Source: Amycolatopsis solani (GTDB taxonomy: Bacteria > Actinomycetota > Actinomycetes > Mycobacteriales > Pseudonocardiaceae). From it: a stretch of 64,000 nt of DNA. A program made the position numbers and the translations under genes. The stretch spans positions 4,092,001 through 4,156,000 of the forward strand of contig NZ_JAWQJT010000001.1 in NCBI RefSeq assembly GCF_033441515.1, read 5' to 3'. How positions within the stretch are numbered: position 1 is the first letter of the stretch; every line of letters starts with the position of its first letter. This document shows positions 34,317-45,390 of this stretch, one piece after another. The notes beneath the pieces are model-generated. The model was not told where the DNA came from, searched no databases, and saw nothing but the letters and a program-made list of their open reading frames with translations.

Positions 34317-35300
34317 TCAGTCCGTGCGGGGGACGTGCTTGCCGAGGAAGCTGATCAAACTAGGCACCACGGTCCGGTTGAACGGGTCACCGTGCTTGCC
34401 GTGCGCCGTGTGGGCGACCGCCGGGCGGGCCGCGTCGATGTAACGCCGGACGCCCGTGATGAACGAGTCCTCCGTGCCGCACCAGATGCCGTTGGGGACG
34501 CCCTTGGTCTCGTCGATGTGGCGCAGCGGGTCCAGGGACGTCCAGTCCTGGATGTCCGGGAAGATGTGGCGCTTGGCCATCTCCGGCCACGACGTGATCA
34601 GCGCCGGGGCCAGTGTCGCCACCGCGGACGGCGGCTGGCGGCGTTCCACGCGGCGGCGGGTGTAGACCAGGGCGCCGAAGCCGCCCATCGAGACGCCCGT
34701 GCACGCGAACGGGAGGCCGGTCGGGCCGGCGAAGCCGCGGGCGCGCAGCCACTGCGGGACCTCCTCCAGCAGCATCGCCATCGGGTCGTCGCCGGGGTGG
34801 ACCTGGTGCCAGTAGTTGTCGCCGCCGTCGACGGCCACGAAGCCGAAGGACGGGACCGCCTTGCGGGCGACGTCGCTGGCGAGCTGCTTGAGCGTGCCGG
34901 TCGGGGCCGCGCTGCGGGCGTTGCCGTGCAGGCCGTGCAGCACGAGGGACATCGGCAGCCCCTTGGGCGGGGTCTTCGACGGCAGGATGAACACCAGGTC
35001 GACCATCCGGCCGCGGGCCGCGGAGTAGACGCGCTCGACGCGGGTGCTGCCCAGCTGGGTCGTCGGGTTCGACGACGTCACGCCCAGCGTGCGCTGCAGG
35101 GCCTGGCTGAACGGCAGCTTGCCGGTCGCCGTGCCCACGGCCAGGCCGGTCACGGCCAGCCCCGACGCGCCCGCGATCAGCACCGAGCGGCGGCTCAGCC
35201 AGCGCCGCGCGCCCTGGACCGCCGCCTCCGCGACCGCCTTCGCGGGCTGCGGCTGGTCCCCACCGCCCGCGTGCTCCGCGTCCCCGTTTTCCTCGTTCAC
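34317..35300 (-). CDS. Tat-type secreted esterase (alpha/beta hydrolase)
   Basis: GTG 35300 has GGAG about 9 bases upstream; longer frames add only low-complexity sequence. The 327-residue product carries a twin-arginine-like signal, WLSRRSVLIAGASGLAVTGL, about 35 residues in. The hydrolase shows SLVLHGLHGNARS (oxyanion side), the nucleophile elbow GVSMGG, and a late HGKHGDPFNRTV containing a plausible catalytic His, with the acid likely in GTEDSF. Fold resembles the esterase D/antigen-85 class. Substrate unknown. It ends in the palindrome cluster at 34.05-34.3 kb. Confidence 0.82.
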   Translation of the reverse strand: MNEENGDAEHAGGGDQPQPAKAVAEAAVQGARRWLSRRSVLIAGASGLAVTGLAVGTATGKLPFSQALQRTLGVTSSNPTTQLGSTRVERVYSAARGRMVDLVFILPSKTPPKGLPMSLVLHGLHGNARSAAPTGTLKQLASDVARKAVPSFGFVAVDGGDNYWHQVHPGDDPMAMLLEEVPQWLRARGFAGPTGLPFACTGVSMGGFGALVYTRRRVERRQPPSAVATLAPALITSWPEMAKRHIFPDIQDWTSLDPLRHIDETKGVPNGIWCGTEDSFITGVRRYIDAARPAVAHTAHGKHGDPFNRTVVPSLISFLGKHVPRTD

Positions 35301-35376
35301 CTGTCTCCGTCCCCCGCCTGCTCCCATAGGACGCCGCGCACCCGCTCCGCGTTCCCCTCGCGTCCCGCTCGCCGGG

Positions 35377-36084
35377 TTAGTCGTTCCCACCCTGCCCGGC
35401 GTTTCGGGTCCTCGCGCGCCAAGCCGCCTTCGCGACCTCCGTGGAGCGCTCGGCCCGGTCCACAGTGTCCCCGAGACCCACGGCGAGCGTGATGCCGAGG
35501 GGTATCAAAATGTGGTCTATGCCCTGTTCGCCGGGCCCGAAGTGGCCGGACGCCTCCAGGGTGACGAAGCCGTGCAGCGCGCTCCACAGCTGGGCGGCGG
35601 CCTGGTACTTGTCCGCGGGCCGGAAGCGGCCGGCCTCGATGGCCCGTTCGGTCGCGCGGACGATGTGCTCGAACGCCTCCAAGCCCTCCGGAGCGGCTTC
35701 GCGGCCCTCCTCGGTGGTGAGGTCGGACAGCGTCGCCCGCTTGCCGCCCGGTGCGGACTGGCCGAACGTGACCGCGAACAGCTGGGGCTGCTCGGCGACC
35801 GCCTGCCGGTAGGTGCGGGCGAGGCTGAAGATGTCCGCGACCGGGTCCCCGGTCTCGCCGACCTCGGCCAGCCACTCCGAAAGCCGCAGGAAGCCCGCGC
35901 GCGCCACCTCGTCGACCAGCGCGGCCATGCCGCCGAAGTGCGTGTACACCGCCATCGTCGAGACGCCGACCTCCGCCGCCAGCTTGCGGGCCTGCAGGGT
36001 CTCCGGGCCGCCGTCGTCGAGCAGCCGGATGGCGGCCTCGACGAGCCGGGCCTTGACGTCGGTCGCGCGCGGTTTGGGGCTCAT
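35377..36084 (-). CDS. TetR-family regulator beside the carotenoid oxygenase
   Basis: This 235-residue protein starts at ATG 36084. The N-terminal HTH reads ARKLAAEVGVSTMAVYTHFGG (about 31-51). The C-terminal domain includes LWSALHGFVTLEASGHFG, the WHG-type TetR_C signature. It is divergent from the carotenoid oxygenase gene, and the 74-bp spacer carries two ATAAC-N3-GTTAT sites (36100-36138), so it very likely controls itself and the oxygenase. The ligand, possibly an apocarotenoid or related product, is inference. Confidence 0.92.
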   Translation of the reverse strand: MSPKPRATDVKARLVEAAIRLLDDGGPETLQARKLAAEVGVSTMAVYTHFGGMAALVDEVARAGFLRLSEWLAEVGETGDPVADIFSLARTYRQAVAEQPQLFAVTFGQSAPGGKRATLSDLTTEEGREAAPEGLEAFEHIVRATERAIEAGRFRPADKYQAAAQLWSALHGFVTLEASGHFGPGEQGIDHILIPLGITLAVGLGDTVDRAERSTEVAKAAWRARTRNAGQGGND

Positions 36085-36099
36085 GCTTGCCAGTATCCC

Positions 36100-36138
36100 A
36101 TAACCCTGTTATACCTGTATCCATAACCGAGTTATGGA
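36100..36138. promoter_or_regulatory. Twin TetR operators, ATAAC-N3-GTTAT
   Basis: Site 1, ATAAC-CCT-GTTAT, is at 36100-36112. Site 2, TCCATAAC-CGA-GTTATGGA, is at 36120-36138 with perfect 8-bp arms. They lie 16 bp from the tetR start and 21 bp from the oxygenase start, so one regulator could repress both directions. Confidence 0.8.
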
Positions 36139-36158
36139 CGGCGCGGAGGGGTCACGCA

Positions 36159-37595
36159 ATGGGCAACAAGTTCCTCGAAGGAAACTTCGCCCCGGTCAGC
36201 CGGGAGCACACGATCACCGAGCTCGCCGTCACCGGGCGGATCCCCGAGTTCCTCGACGGCCGCTACCTGCGCAACGGCCCCAACCCGCTGTCCGAAGTGG
36301 ACCCGGCGGCCTACCACTGGTTCATGGGCGACGGCATGGTCCACGGCGTGCGCCTGCGCGACGGCAAGGCCGAGTGGTACCGCAACCGCTGGGTGCGCAA
36401 CGCGTCGGTGACCGCGACGCTGAACGGCGAAGACGCGAGCCGGTTCTGCGGCCTGGACGCCCTCGGCGCGAACACCAACGTCATCGGCCACGCCGGCAAG
36501 ACGCTCGCGCTGGTCGAGGCGGGCGCGCCGATCTACGAACTGACCGAAGAGCTCGACACCGTCGGCCGCTGCGACTTCGACGGCACGCTCCCGGGCGGCT
36601 ACACCGCTCACCCCAAGCGCGACCCGCGCACCGGCGAGCTGCACGCCGTCTCGTACTTCTTCGGCATGGGCAACAAGGTCCAGTACTCGGTGATCGACGC
36701 GGCCGGCCGCGCCCGCCGCACGGTCGACGTCGAGGTCACCGGGTCACCGATGATGCACGACTTCTCGCTGACCGAGAAGTACGTCGTGTTCTACGACTTG
36801 CCGGTGACGTTCAACGCCGGGATGGCGGTCTCCGCCAACGTGCCCACGGCGCTGCGCACCCCCGCGAAGCTGGTGCTCTCCGCGATGGTCGGCAAGGTGC
36901 GCGTGCCGGATCCGGTGTCGGCGATGATGGCGAACAAGATCGGCGCGAACGGCGGCCTGCCCTACCGCTGGAACGAGAAGTACCCCGCGCGGATCGGCGT
37001 GATGCCGCGGGACGGCCAGAGCCGGGACGTCCGCTGGTTCGACGTCGAGCCCTGCTACGTCTTCCACCCGCTCAACGCCTACGACGACGGCGACGGCATC
37101 GTGCTGGACGTCGTGCGCCACCCGAAGATGTTCGACCGCGAGCTGCACGGCCCAGGCGAGGGCGGCCCGACGCTGGACCGCTGGACCGTCGACCTCAACG
37201 CGGGCAAGGTCATCGAGGAGCGGCTCGACGACCGGGGCCAGGAGTTCCCGCGCGTCGACGAGCGGCTCGTCGGCCGGCCCCACCGCTACGGCTACGCGAT
37301 CTCGACCGACGGCGAGGCGAACCCGGGCGATTCCCTGTTCAAGCACGACTTCCGCACCGGCTCGCGCCAGGAGCGCGCGTTCGGCGGCGGACGGCAGCCG
37401 GGTGAGTTCGTGTTCGTGCCGAGTCACGACGACGCGGCCGAGGACGACGGCGTCCTCATGGGCTTCGTCTACGACCCGGCTTCGCGGCGCAGCGACCTCA
37501 CGGTGCTGGACGCCGAAACGCTGGAGACGGTGGCGGCGATCCACCTGCCCGACCGCGTGCCCAACGGCTTCCACGGCAACTGGGTCGGCGCCTAG
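36159..37595 (+). CDS. Carotenoid oxygenase family protein
   Basis: This 478-residue protein starts at ATG 36159 (GGAGGGG upstream). The four iron-ligand histidines of the RPE65/carotenoid-cleavage family can be placed: [28 protein letters not shown] and FHGNW near the end. The opening [13 protein letters not shown] and [12 protein letters not shown] are also family hallmarks. Members split carotenoids or stilbenes oxidatively with a non-haem iron. The substrate here is unknown. Its stop overlaps the convergent fdhD stop (CTAG at 37592-37595), and twin TetR operators sit before it. Confidence 0.95.
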   Translation: MGNKFLEGNFAPVSREHTITELAVTGRIPEFLDGRYLRNGPNPLSEVDPAAYHWFMGDGMVHGVRLRDGKAEWYRNRWVRNASVTATLNGEDASRFCGLDALGANTNVIGHAGKTLALVEAGAPIYELTEELDTVGRCDFDGTLPGGYTAHPKRDPRTGELHAVSYFFGMGNKVQYSVIDAAGRARRTVDVEVTGSPMMHDFSLTEKYVVFYDLPVTFNAGMAVSANVPTALRTPAKLVLSAMVGKVRVPDPVSAMMANKIGANGGLPYRWNEKYPARIGVMPRDGQSRDVRWFDVEPCYVFHPLNAYDDGDGIVLDVVRHPKMFDRELHGPGEGGPTLDRWTVDLNAGKVIEERLDDRGQEFPRVDERLVGRPHRYGYAISTDGEANPGDSLFKHDFRTGSRQERAFGGGRQPGEFVFVPSHDDAAEDDGVLMGFVYDPASRRSDLTVLDAETLETVAAIHLPDRVPNGFHGNWVGA

Positions 37596-38416
37596 ACCAA
37601 GACCCGGTGGTCGCCGGTGTAGAGGTTCATGGAGTCGCCACGCAGGAAGCCGATCAGGGTCATGCCGTTCTCCTCGGCCAGCTCCACCGCCAGCGACGAC
37701 GGGGCCGACACCGCCGCCAGCAGGCCGATGCCCGCCATCGCGGCCTTCTGCACCAGTTCGAACGACGCGCGCCCGGACACCAGGAGGCCGTGGCCGGGCG
37801 CGGGGACGCGACCCTCGAGGACGGCCCAGCCCAGTACCTTGTCCACCGCGTTGTGCCGCCCGACGTCTTCGCGGACCACCGCCAGCTCGCCGTCCGGGGT
37901 GAACAGCGCCGCCGCGTGCAGGCCGCCCGTGGTGGCGAACACCTTCTGGCGGGCGCGCAGCGCGTCCGGCAGGCCCGCCAGAGTCTCCGTCTTCACCGCG
38001 AAGGGTGCGTCGGCGGGGGAGAAGCGGGTTTTGAGCTTGACCGCGTCGAGCGCGGCCTTGCCGCAGACACCACACGATGAGGTGGTGTAGAAGTTGCGCT
38101 CGACGCCGGTGTCCGGCGGGGCCACGCCCGGGGCCAGCGCGATGTCGAGGACGTTGTAGGTGTTGCGGCCCTGGTCGTCGACGCCGTCGCAGTAGCGGGC
38201 GACCGCGATGTCCTCGCGGCCGCCGATCACGCCTTCGGACAGCAGGAAGCCGTGGGCCAGCTCGACGTCGTTGCCCGGGGTGCGCATGGTGACGGCGAGC
38301 GCCTTGCCGCCGACGCGCAGCTCGAGGGGCTCTTCGGCGGCGAGCGAGTCGGGGCGGCGCCGGTCGCCGGTCGCCGAAATCCGCCGGACCGGCCTGCGCA
38401 CGGTCACCCTGCCCAT
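37592..38416 (-). CDS. fdhD: Formate dehydrogenase accessory sulfurtransferase FdhD
   Basis: This 274-residue protein starts at ATG 38416 after AAGGGTG. Diagnostic features: [27 protein letters not shown], the sulfur-carrying pair in [23 protein letters not shown] and [13 protein letters not shown]. FdhD passes sulfur from a cysteine desulfurase to the molybdenum cofactor of formate dehydrogenase. The likely client is the FdhF/YdeP-type enzyme at 43049-45358. It is divergent from an oxalate/formate-type transporter, which fits a formate theme. Confidence 0.96.
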   Translation of the reverse strand: MGRVTVRRPVRRISATGDRRRPDSLAAEEPLELRVGGKALAVTMRTPGNDVELAHGFLLSEGVIGGREDIAVARYCDGVDDQGRNTYNVLDIALAPGVAPPDTGVERNFYTTSSCGVCGKAALDAVKLKTRFSPADAPFAVKTETLAGLPDALRARQKVFATTGGLHAAALFTPDGELAVVREDVGRHNAVDKVLGWAVLEGRVPAPGHGLLVSGRASFELVQKAAMAGIGLLAAVSAPSSLAVELAEENGMTLIGFLRGDSMNLYTGDHRVLV

Positions 38417-38483
38417 CCGTTCACCCTTCTCCGCCCGGAAGTTTGACACTCCACTGGTGCAACGCCGGGTATTTAGTAATACA

Positions 38484-38515
38484 TTCCCTCCATCATCCCC
38501 ACTCTACGGAGGGAA
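38484..38515 (+). promoter_or_regulatory. Hairpin that can mask the transporter ribosome site
   Basis: TTCCCTCC (38484-38491) is perfectly complementary to GGAGGGAA (38508-38515), with a 16-base loop. The right arm is the Shine-Dalgarno of the OFA transporter, 4 bp before its ATG. A folded leader would block translation start. Confidence 0.5.
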
Positions 38516-38518
38516 CCG

Positions 38519-39871
38519 ATGGCTCTCGGCTTCCTGGACCGATCCCGGATCGTGGCACCGCCTGGCTGGACGCGCTGGCTGGTGCCGCCGGCGGCCCTTT
38601 CGGCACACCTGTCGATCGGGCAGGCCTACGCGTGGAGCGTGTTCAAAACCCCGCTCGAGAAGACGCTGCACCTCAACGGTACGCAGAGCTCGCTGCCGTT
38701 CCAGCTCGGCATCGTCATGCTCGGCCTGTCGGCGGCCTTCGGCGGCACGCTCGTGGAGAAGAACGGCCCGCGCTGGGCGATGTTCGTCTCGATGTGCTGC
38801 TTCGCCAGCGGCTTCCTCGTCTCCGCGCTGGGGGTGGCGACCGGGCAGTTCTGGCTGGTCGTCCTCGGCTACGGCGGGATCGGCGGCGTCGGGCTCGGCA
38901 TCGGCTACATCTCGCCGGTGTCGACGCTGATCAAGTGGTTCCCGGACCGGCCGGGCATGGCCACCGGCATCGCGATCATGGGCTTCGGCGGCGGCGCGCT
39001 GATCGCCTCGCCGTGGTCGTCGTCGATGCTCGGCACCACGCCGACCACCGGCACCATCGCGACGGCCTTCCTGGTCCACGGCCTCGTCTACGCGGTGTTC
39101 ATGTCGATGGGGTGGCTCCTCGTGCGCGTGCCCGCCGACGACTGGAAGCCGGCCGGCTGGGAGCCGAAGACCGACCACGGCAAGGCGATGATCAGCACGG
39201 CGAACGTCTCGGCCGCCAACGCGATCAAGACGCCGCAGTTCTGGTGCCTGTGGGTCGTGCTCTGCTTCAACGTCACCGCGGGCATCGGGATCCTGGAGAA
39301 GGCGTCCCCGATGATCGTCGACTTCTTCAAGAACACCTCGACCCCGGTCGGCACGGCCGCGGCGGCGGGCTTCGTCGCGCTGCTGTCGCTGTGCAACATG
39401 CTCGGCCGGTTCGTCTGGTCGTCCACTTCGGACCTGGTCGGGCGCAAGAACATCTACCGCACCTACCTCGGCGTCGGCGCGGTGCTGTACCTGGTGATCG
39501 CGCTCACGGAGAACTCGTCGAAGCTCGTGTTCATCCTGTGCGCGATGGTGATCCTGTCCTTCTACGGCGGCGGGTTCGCGACGATCCCGGCCTACCTGAA
39601 GGACCTCTTCGGCACCTACCAGGTCGGCGCGATCCACGGCAGGCTGCTCACCGCGTGGTCGGTGGCCGGCGTGCTCGGCCCGCTGATCGTCAACCGGATC
39701 GCCGACAGCGAGAAGGCGGCGGGCAAGTCCGGGCCGGCGCTCTACGAGCTGTCGTTCTACATCATGATCGGCCTGCTGGTGGTCGGCTTCGTGGCCAACG
39801 AGCTGGTGCGCCCGGTCAAGGAGAAGTACCACGAGCCGGTCCCGGCGGCCGCGAGGAGTGAAGCCCGATGA
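38519..39871 (+). CDS. OFA-type MFS transporter (oxalate/formate antiporter family)
   Basis: This 450-residue protein has 12 predicted helices. It opens with PPGWTRWLVPPAALSAHLSIGQAYAWSVFKTPLEKTL, typical of the OxlT group, and keeps GIGYISPVSTLIKWFPDRPGMATGIAIMGFG and FVWSSTSDLVGRKNIY. Family members exchange small carboxylates such as oxalate and formate; the actual substrate is inference, supported by the neighbouring fdhD and molybdoenzyme. Its stop overlaps the start of a 42-residue membrane protein. A hairpin over the ribosome site (38484-38515) suggests regulated translation. Confidence 0.9.
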   Translation: MALGFLDRSRIVAPPGWTRWLVPPAALSAHLSIGQAYAWSVFKTPLEKTLHLNGTQSSLPFQLGIVMLGLSAAFGGTLVEKNGPRWAMFVSMCCFASGFLVSALGVATGQFWLVVLGYGGIGGVGLGIGYISPVSTLIKWFPDRPGMATGIAIMGFGGGALIASPWSSSMLGTTPTTGTIATAFLVHGLVYAVFMSMGWLLVRVPADDWKPAGWEPKTDHGKAMISTANVSAANAIKTPQFWCLWVVLCFNVTAGIGILEKASPMIVDFFKNTSTPVGTAAAAGFVALLSLCNMLGRFVWSSTSDLVGRKNIYRTYLGVGAVLYLVIALTENSSKLVFILCAMVILSFYGGGFATIPAYLKDLFGTYQVGAIHGRLLTAWSVAGVLGPLIVNRIADSEKAAGKSGPALYELSFYIMIGLLVVGFVANELVRPVKEKYHEPVPAAARSEAR

Positions 39872-39996
39872 GCGAGCCTTCGACGTCGAAGCCCAACCGG
39901 GTGCCGCTGATCGTGCTGGCCTGGGCGTGGGTGGTCATCCCGTTCGGGTACGGCGTGTACCAGCTGTTCCTGAAGCTGGTACAGCTTTTCGGATGA
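39868..39996 (+). CDS. MFS transporter small subunit, 42 aa
   Basis: ATG 39868 overlaps the transporter stop and the TGA at 39994-39996 overlaps the next gene's ATG, so it is locked into a three-gene ATGA chain. It has a basic head (SEPSTSKPNRVP) then one membrane helix with IVLAWAWVVIPFGYGVYQL and a short tail. Its size, position and WAWVVIPFGYGVY motif match the small single-helix proteins that accompany OFA-type transporters. It is short and easy to miss. Role in transport or stability is not shown. Confidence 0.8.
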   Translation: MSEPSTSKPNRVPLIVLAWAWVVIPFGYGVYQLFLKLVQLFG

Positions 39997-40745
39997 GCAG
40001 GGGAGTTCTCGTCACCGGCGCGTCCCGCGGCATCGGGCGTGCGGTGGCCACGGCGTTCGCGGCGCGGGGTGACCGGGTGGCCGTCCACTACGGACACCGC
40101 GCCGCGGACGCCGGGGAAACGCTTTCGCGGCTGGACGGCGACGGGCACCTGCTGATCAGCGGCGACCTCGCCGACCCGGAGGCGGCGCGGCGCATCGCCG
40201 ACGCCGCCGAATCCGGGCTCGGCGGGGTCGACGTGCTGGTCAACAATGCCGCCGTCGCGACGTCGGCGGAGACCGCGCACCCGGTCGACGCCGTGTCCTA
40301 CGCGGACTGGCAGCGGGTCTGGCGGCGCACCCTCGACGTCAACCTCGTGGGCGCGGCGAACCTGAGCTACTGCGTCGCCCGGCACCTCATCGGGCGCGGC
40401 GCACCCGGCCGGATCGTCAACATCGGGTCGCGCGGGGCGTTCAAGGGCGAGCCCGACCACCCGGCGTACGGCGCGAGCAAGGCCGCGCTGCACTCACTCG
40501 GCCAGTCGCTCGCCGTTTCCCTCGCGCCGCACGGCATCTCCGTGACGTCCGTCGCGCCCGGTTTCACGGCCACCGAGCGCGTGGCGGACCGGATCGACGA
40601 CGCCCTGCGCGCGCAGAGCCCGTTCGGCCGGGTCGGCACGCCCGAGGAGGTCGCCGCGGCCGTCGTCTACCTGGCTTCGGCCGAGGCGACCTGGGCGTCC
40701 GGCACGATCCTCGACCTCAACGGCGCCTCCCACCTGCGCATGTGA
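39993..40745 (+). CDS. Short-chain dehydrogenase/reductase
   Basis: This 250-residue classical SDR has the nucleotide-binding TGASRGIG (8-15), NNAAV, an NIGSRG serine region, the YGASK catalytic tyrosine-lysine, and a PGFTATER loop. The end (GTILDLNGASHLRM) fits the FabG-like subgroup. ATG 39993 overlaps the TGA of the small-subunit gene. The frame is open to 39858, but that would cover the small subunit. The substrate is unknown; co-translation with the carboxylate transporter suggests a linked metabolic step. Confidence 0.9.
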   Translation: MSRGVLVTGASRGIGRAVATAFAARGDRVAVHYGHRAADAGETLSRLDGDGHLLISGDLADPEAARRIADAAESGLGGVDVLVNNAAVATSAETAHPVDAVSYADWQRVWRRTLDVNLVGAANLSYCVARHLIGRGAPGRIVNIGSRGAFKGEPDHPAYGASKAALHSLGQSLAVSLAPHGISVTSVAPGFTATERVADRIDDALRAQSPFGRVGTPEEVAAAVVYLASAEATWASGTILDLNGASHLRM

Positions 40746-40793
40746 CCTGGCTCACCCGTGCAGCAGCCGTCGCGCGGGACGCGTCGGTAGGGC

Positions 40794-42206
40794 GTGCACC
40801 CACTGGGCAAGATCGTCGTCTCCGGGCTGGCGCTGGTCGTCTTCTGCGGCACGGCGTACGGCTACGCGAACCTCCGCGCCCTCGACGAAGTCACGCGCGA
40901 CAGCGTGATCGACGCCGACGGCGAGACCAGCCCGGGGGAGCAGCCCGCGGACGGCTCGCTCGACGTCCTGCTCGTCGGCCGGGACGCCCGCACCGATCCC
41001 CAGGGGAACCCGCTATCGCCGGACATGCTGCGGGAACTGCGGGTCGGTGCCAACGGCGACGACCTCACCGACACCCTGATCGTGCTGCGCATCCCGAACG
41101 GGACGAAGCAGGTGAAAGCGTTTTCCATCCCGCGCGACAGCTACGTGTCGATGCCCGGCGGCAAGGGCAAGATCAACGCCGCCTTCGGGCGCGCGAAGGC
41201 CGCCGAGGCGCGGCGGCTGCGCACCGCGGGCGAGACCGACAAGGCGAAGGTCGACCAGGGCGCCCTCACCGCCGGGCGGCGCGCGACCCGGCAGGCCGTC
41301 GAGGACCTCACCGGCGTCAAGATCGACCACTTCGCCGAGGTCAACCTGCTCAGCTTCGCCGAGATCAGCAAGGCGATCGGCGGCGTCGACGTCTGCCTCA
41401 AGGCGGCCACCCAGGACCGGAACTCGGGCGCCGACTTCCCGGCCGGGCCGCAGCGGATCTCGGGCCCGGACGCGCTCGCGTTCGTCCGGCAGCGCGACAA
41501 CCTCCGGGGCGGCGACTTCGACCGCGTCCGGCGCCAGCAGGTCTTCCTCGCCGGGCTGGCGCGGCAGGTGCTGTCGGCGGGGACGCTGGGGGACCCCGGG
41601 AAGCTCTCGGACCTCATCGACGCGGTGAAGCGCTCGGTGGTGCTCGACGCGTCGTGGAACCTGCTCGACTTCGTGGCCCAGATGCGCGGGGTCAGCGGCG
41701 GCGGCATCCAGTTCGAGACGATCCCCATCGTCAACCCCGATTACCGGTACGACCCGGCGGACCGTCGCGCGACCGCGGTGCAGGTCGACCCGGATGCGGT
41801 CAAGGCGTTCGCGGCGAGCCTGATCGGCCCGGTCGCGCCGCCGGCGTCGTCGGGGCAGGCGCAGGGGCCCACCGTCGACGTCTCCAACGCGGGGCCGCGG
41901 GAAGGGCTCGCGGCGCGCGTGTCCGGCCTACTGCGCGACAAGGGGTTCACCCCCGGCGCGACCGGCAACACGGCCACGCGGCGGACGTCGCTGGTGCGCT
42001 TCGGCGCCGAGCTGGCCGACCGCGGCGCCGAGGTGGCGAAGCTGCTGGGCGGGCTGACGACGCAGGTGTCGGCGGCGGTGCCGGCCGGGCACATCGAGGT
42101 CGTGCTCGGCTCGGTGTACGCGGGCCCCGGCGCGACCGGCGGCGGGGGTGCCCCGGCGGCCGGTGACGAGCCGATCACCTCGAGCGGGGTCGTCTGCGTG
42201 AATTGA
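40794..42206 (+). CDS. LytR-CpsA-Psr (LCP) family cell-wall glycopolymer ligase
   Basis: This 470-residue protein starts at GTG 40794. One N-terminal membrane helix (about 5-25) precedes the LCP domain (about 55-320): LDVLLVGRDAR, LTDTLIVLRIP, KAFSIPRDSYVSMP, GKINAAF, and FVRQRDNLRGGDFDRVRRQQ. These include the conserved arginines that hold the polyprenyl-pyrophosphate substrate. A LytR_C domain (about 365-455; VDVSNAGPREGLAARVSGLLRDKGF) follows. LCP enzymes attach teichoic-acid-like polymers or arabinogalactan to peptidoglycan. It lies 48 bp after the SDR gene and may be read with it. Confidence 0.93.
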   Translation: MHPLGKIVVSGLALVVFCGTAYGYANLRALDEVTRDSVIDADGETSPGEQPADGSLDVLLVGRDARTDPQGNPLSPDMLRELRVGANGDDLTDTLIVLRIPNGTKQVKAFSIPRDSYVSMPGGKGKINAAFGRAKAAEARRLRTAGETDKAKVDQGALTAGRRATRQAVEDLTGVKIDHFAEVNLLSFAEISKAIGGVDVCLKAATQDRNSGADFPAGPQRISGPDALAFVRQRDNLRGGDFDRVRRQQVFLAGLARQVLSAGTLGDPGKLSDLIDAVKRSVVLDASWNLLDFVAQMRGVSGGGIQFETIPIVNPDYRYDPADRRATAVQVDPDAVKAFAASLIGPVAPPASSGQAQGPTVDVSNAGPREGLAARVSGLLRDKGFTPGATGNTATRRTSLVRFGAELADRGAEVAKLLGGLTTQVSAAVPAGHIEVVLGSVYAGPGATGGGGAPAAGDEPITSSGVVCVN

Positions 42207-42446
42207 CGGCGCCCGGCGCCGGATTTCGTGAAATCGCGCGAAGATTTTCCGCAAAGCCCCGCAATGGTGTTTTCCTCCGACCGGACCACGGCGAACCACG
42301 CGGGTGAGTGGTCTTGACGCTGCCTGCCTGGTGAGGCAGGGTGCGATGACCGTCGGCGGGAGCACCGCGGAACGGACCGGAAAAGATCACCGGACCGGTG
42401 GCGAACCGGAAAGTCGATTTCAAAGAATAGCGAAAGTCCGAAACCT

Positions 42447-43048
42447 ATGCGCATCAGCGTTGCCCGCGGAGGGTGGCTCCTTCCGGTGCTCGCTTCCGCG
42501 GTTCTGTGCGCCGGGTGCCAGTCGGCGTCCGGGACCGCGCACTACCCCGAGTCGATCGACGCGTGCAAGCTGCCCGGCGCGGACACCCGCGACCGGCTGG
42601 CCCCGGGAACCGTCGAAGTCCCGCCCGACTCGATCAAGACGGCCGACGCCAAGGTGGTGCCGCAGGACCGCTCGACCGAGGGCAACGACCTCACCGGCTG
42701 CAAGCGCCTGTTCGCCCGAGACCTCGGCGGCGGGAAGCCGAACCCGCAGGACTACCGGGTCGTCACGATCGCCGTCGTGCGGTTCACCGACTCCGACACC
42801 GCCAACGCCGCCGCCCAGGCCACCCAGCTGATGACCGACGCGCTCGGCGACCACTCGGGCGTCCGGCTCGCCACCGGCGTCGGCGACGAGGCCGGGTTCT
42901 CCGAGCAGTGGGGAGCCGTGCGCTCCGGCAACGTCGTGCTGAGCCTGGCCATCGCCGACGGCGGCACGGAGGCCGCCCTCATCCCGCCGGCGACCCTCGA
43001 CAACGTCCAGGCCGTGGTCACCGGCATGACCGAGACACTGCAGCGCGA

Positions 43049-43061
<13 letters not shown>
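42447..43061 (+). CDS. Secreted lipoprotein, DUF3558-like, function unknown
   Basis: This 204-residue protein has a lipoprotein signal ending in the lipobox LCAGC (lipidated Cys at about 24), followed by QSASGTAHYPESIDACKLPG. The mature region alternates strands and helices with GVGDEAGFSEQWGAVRSGNVVLS. This resembles Pseudonocardiaceae DUF3558-type lipoproteins, though I cannot confirm the family. The 240-bp upstream gap (42207-42446) holds two short inverted repeats (GATTTC-GT-GAAATC at 42222-42235 and a TGCCT/AGGCA pair near 42325) and no gene. Its 3' end overlaps the convergent molybdoenzyme gene by 13 bp. Confidence 0.8.
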
Positions 43062-45358
<2,297 letters not shown>

Positions 45359-45390
45359 GCGTTCATCGTGCGCCTCGATCACCGCGCGCG

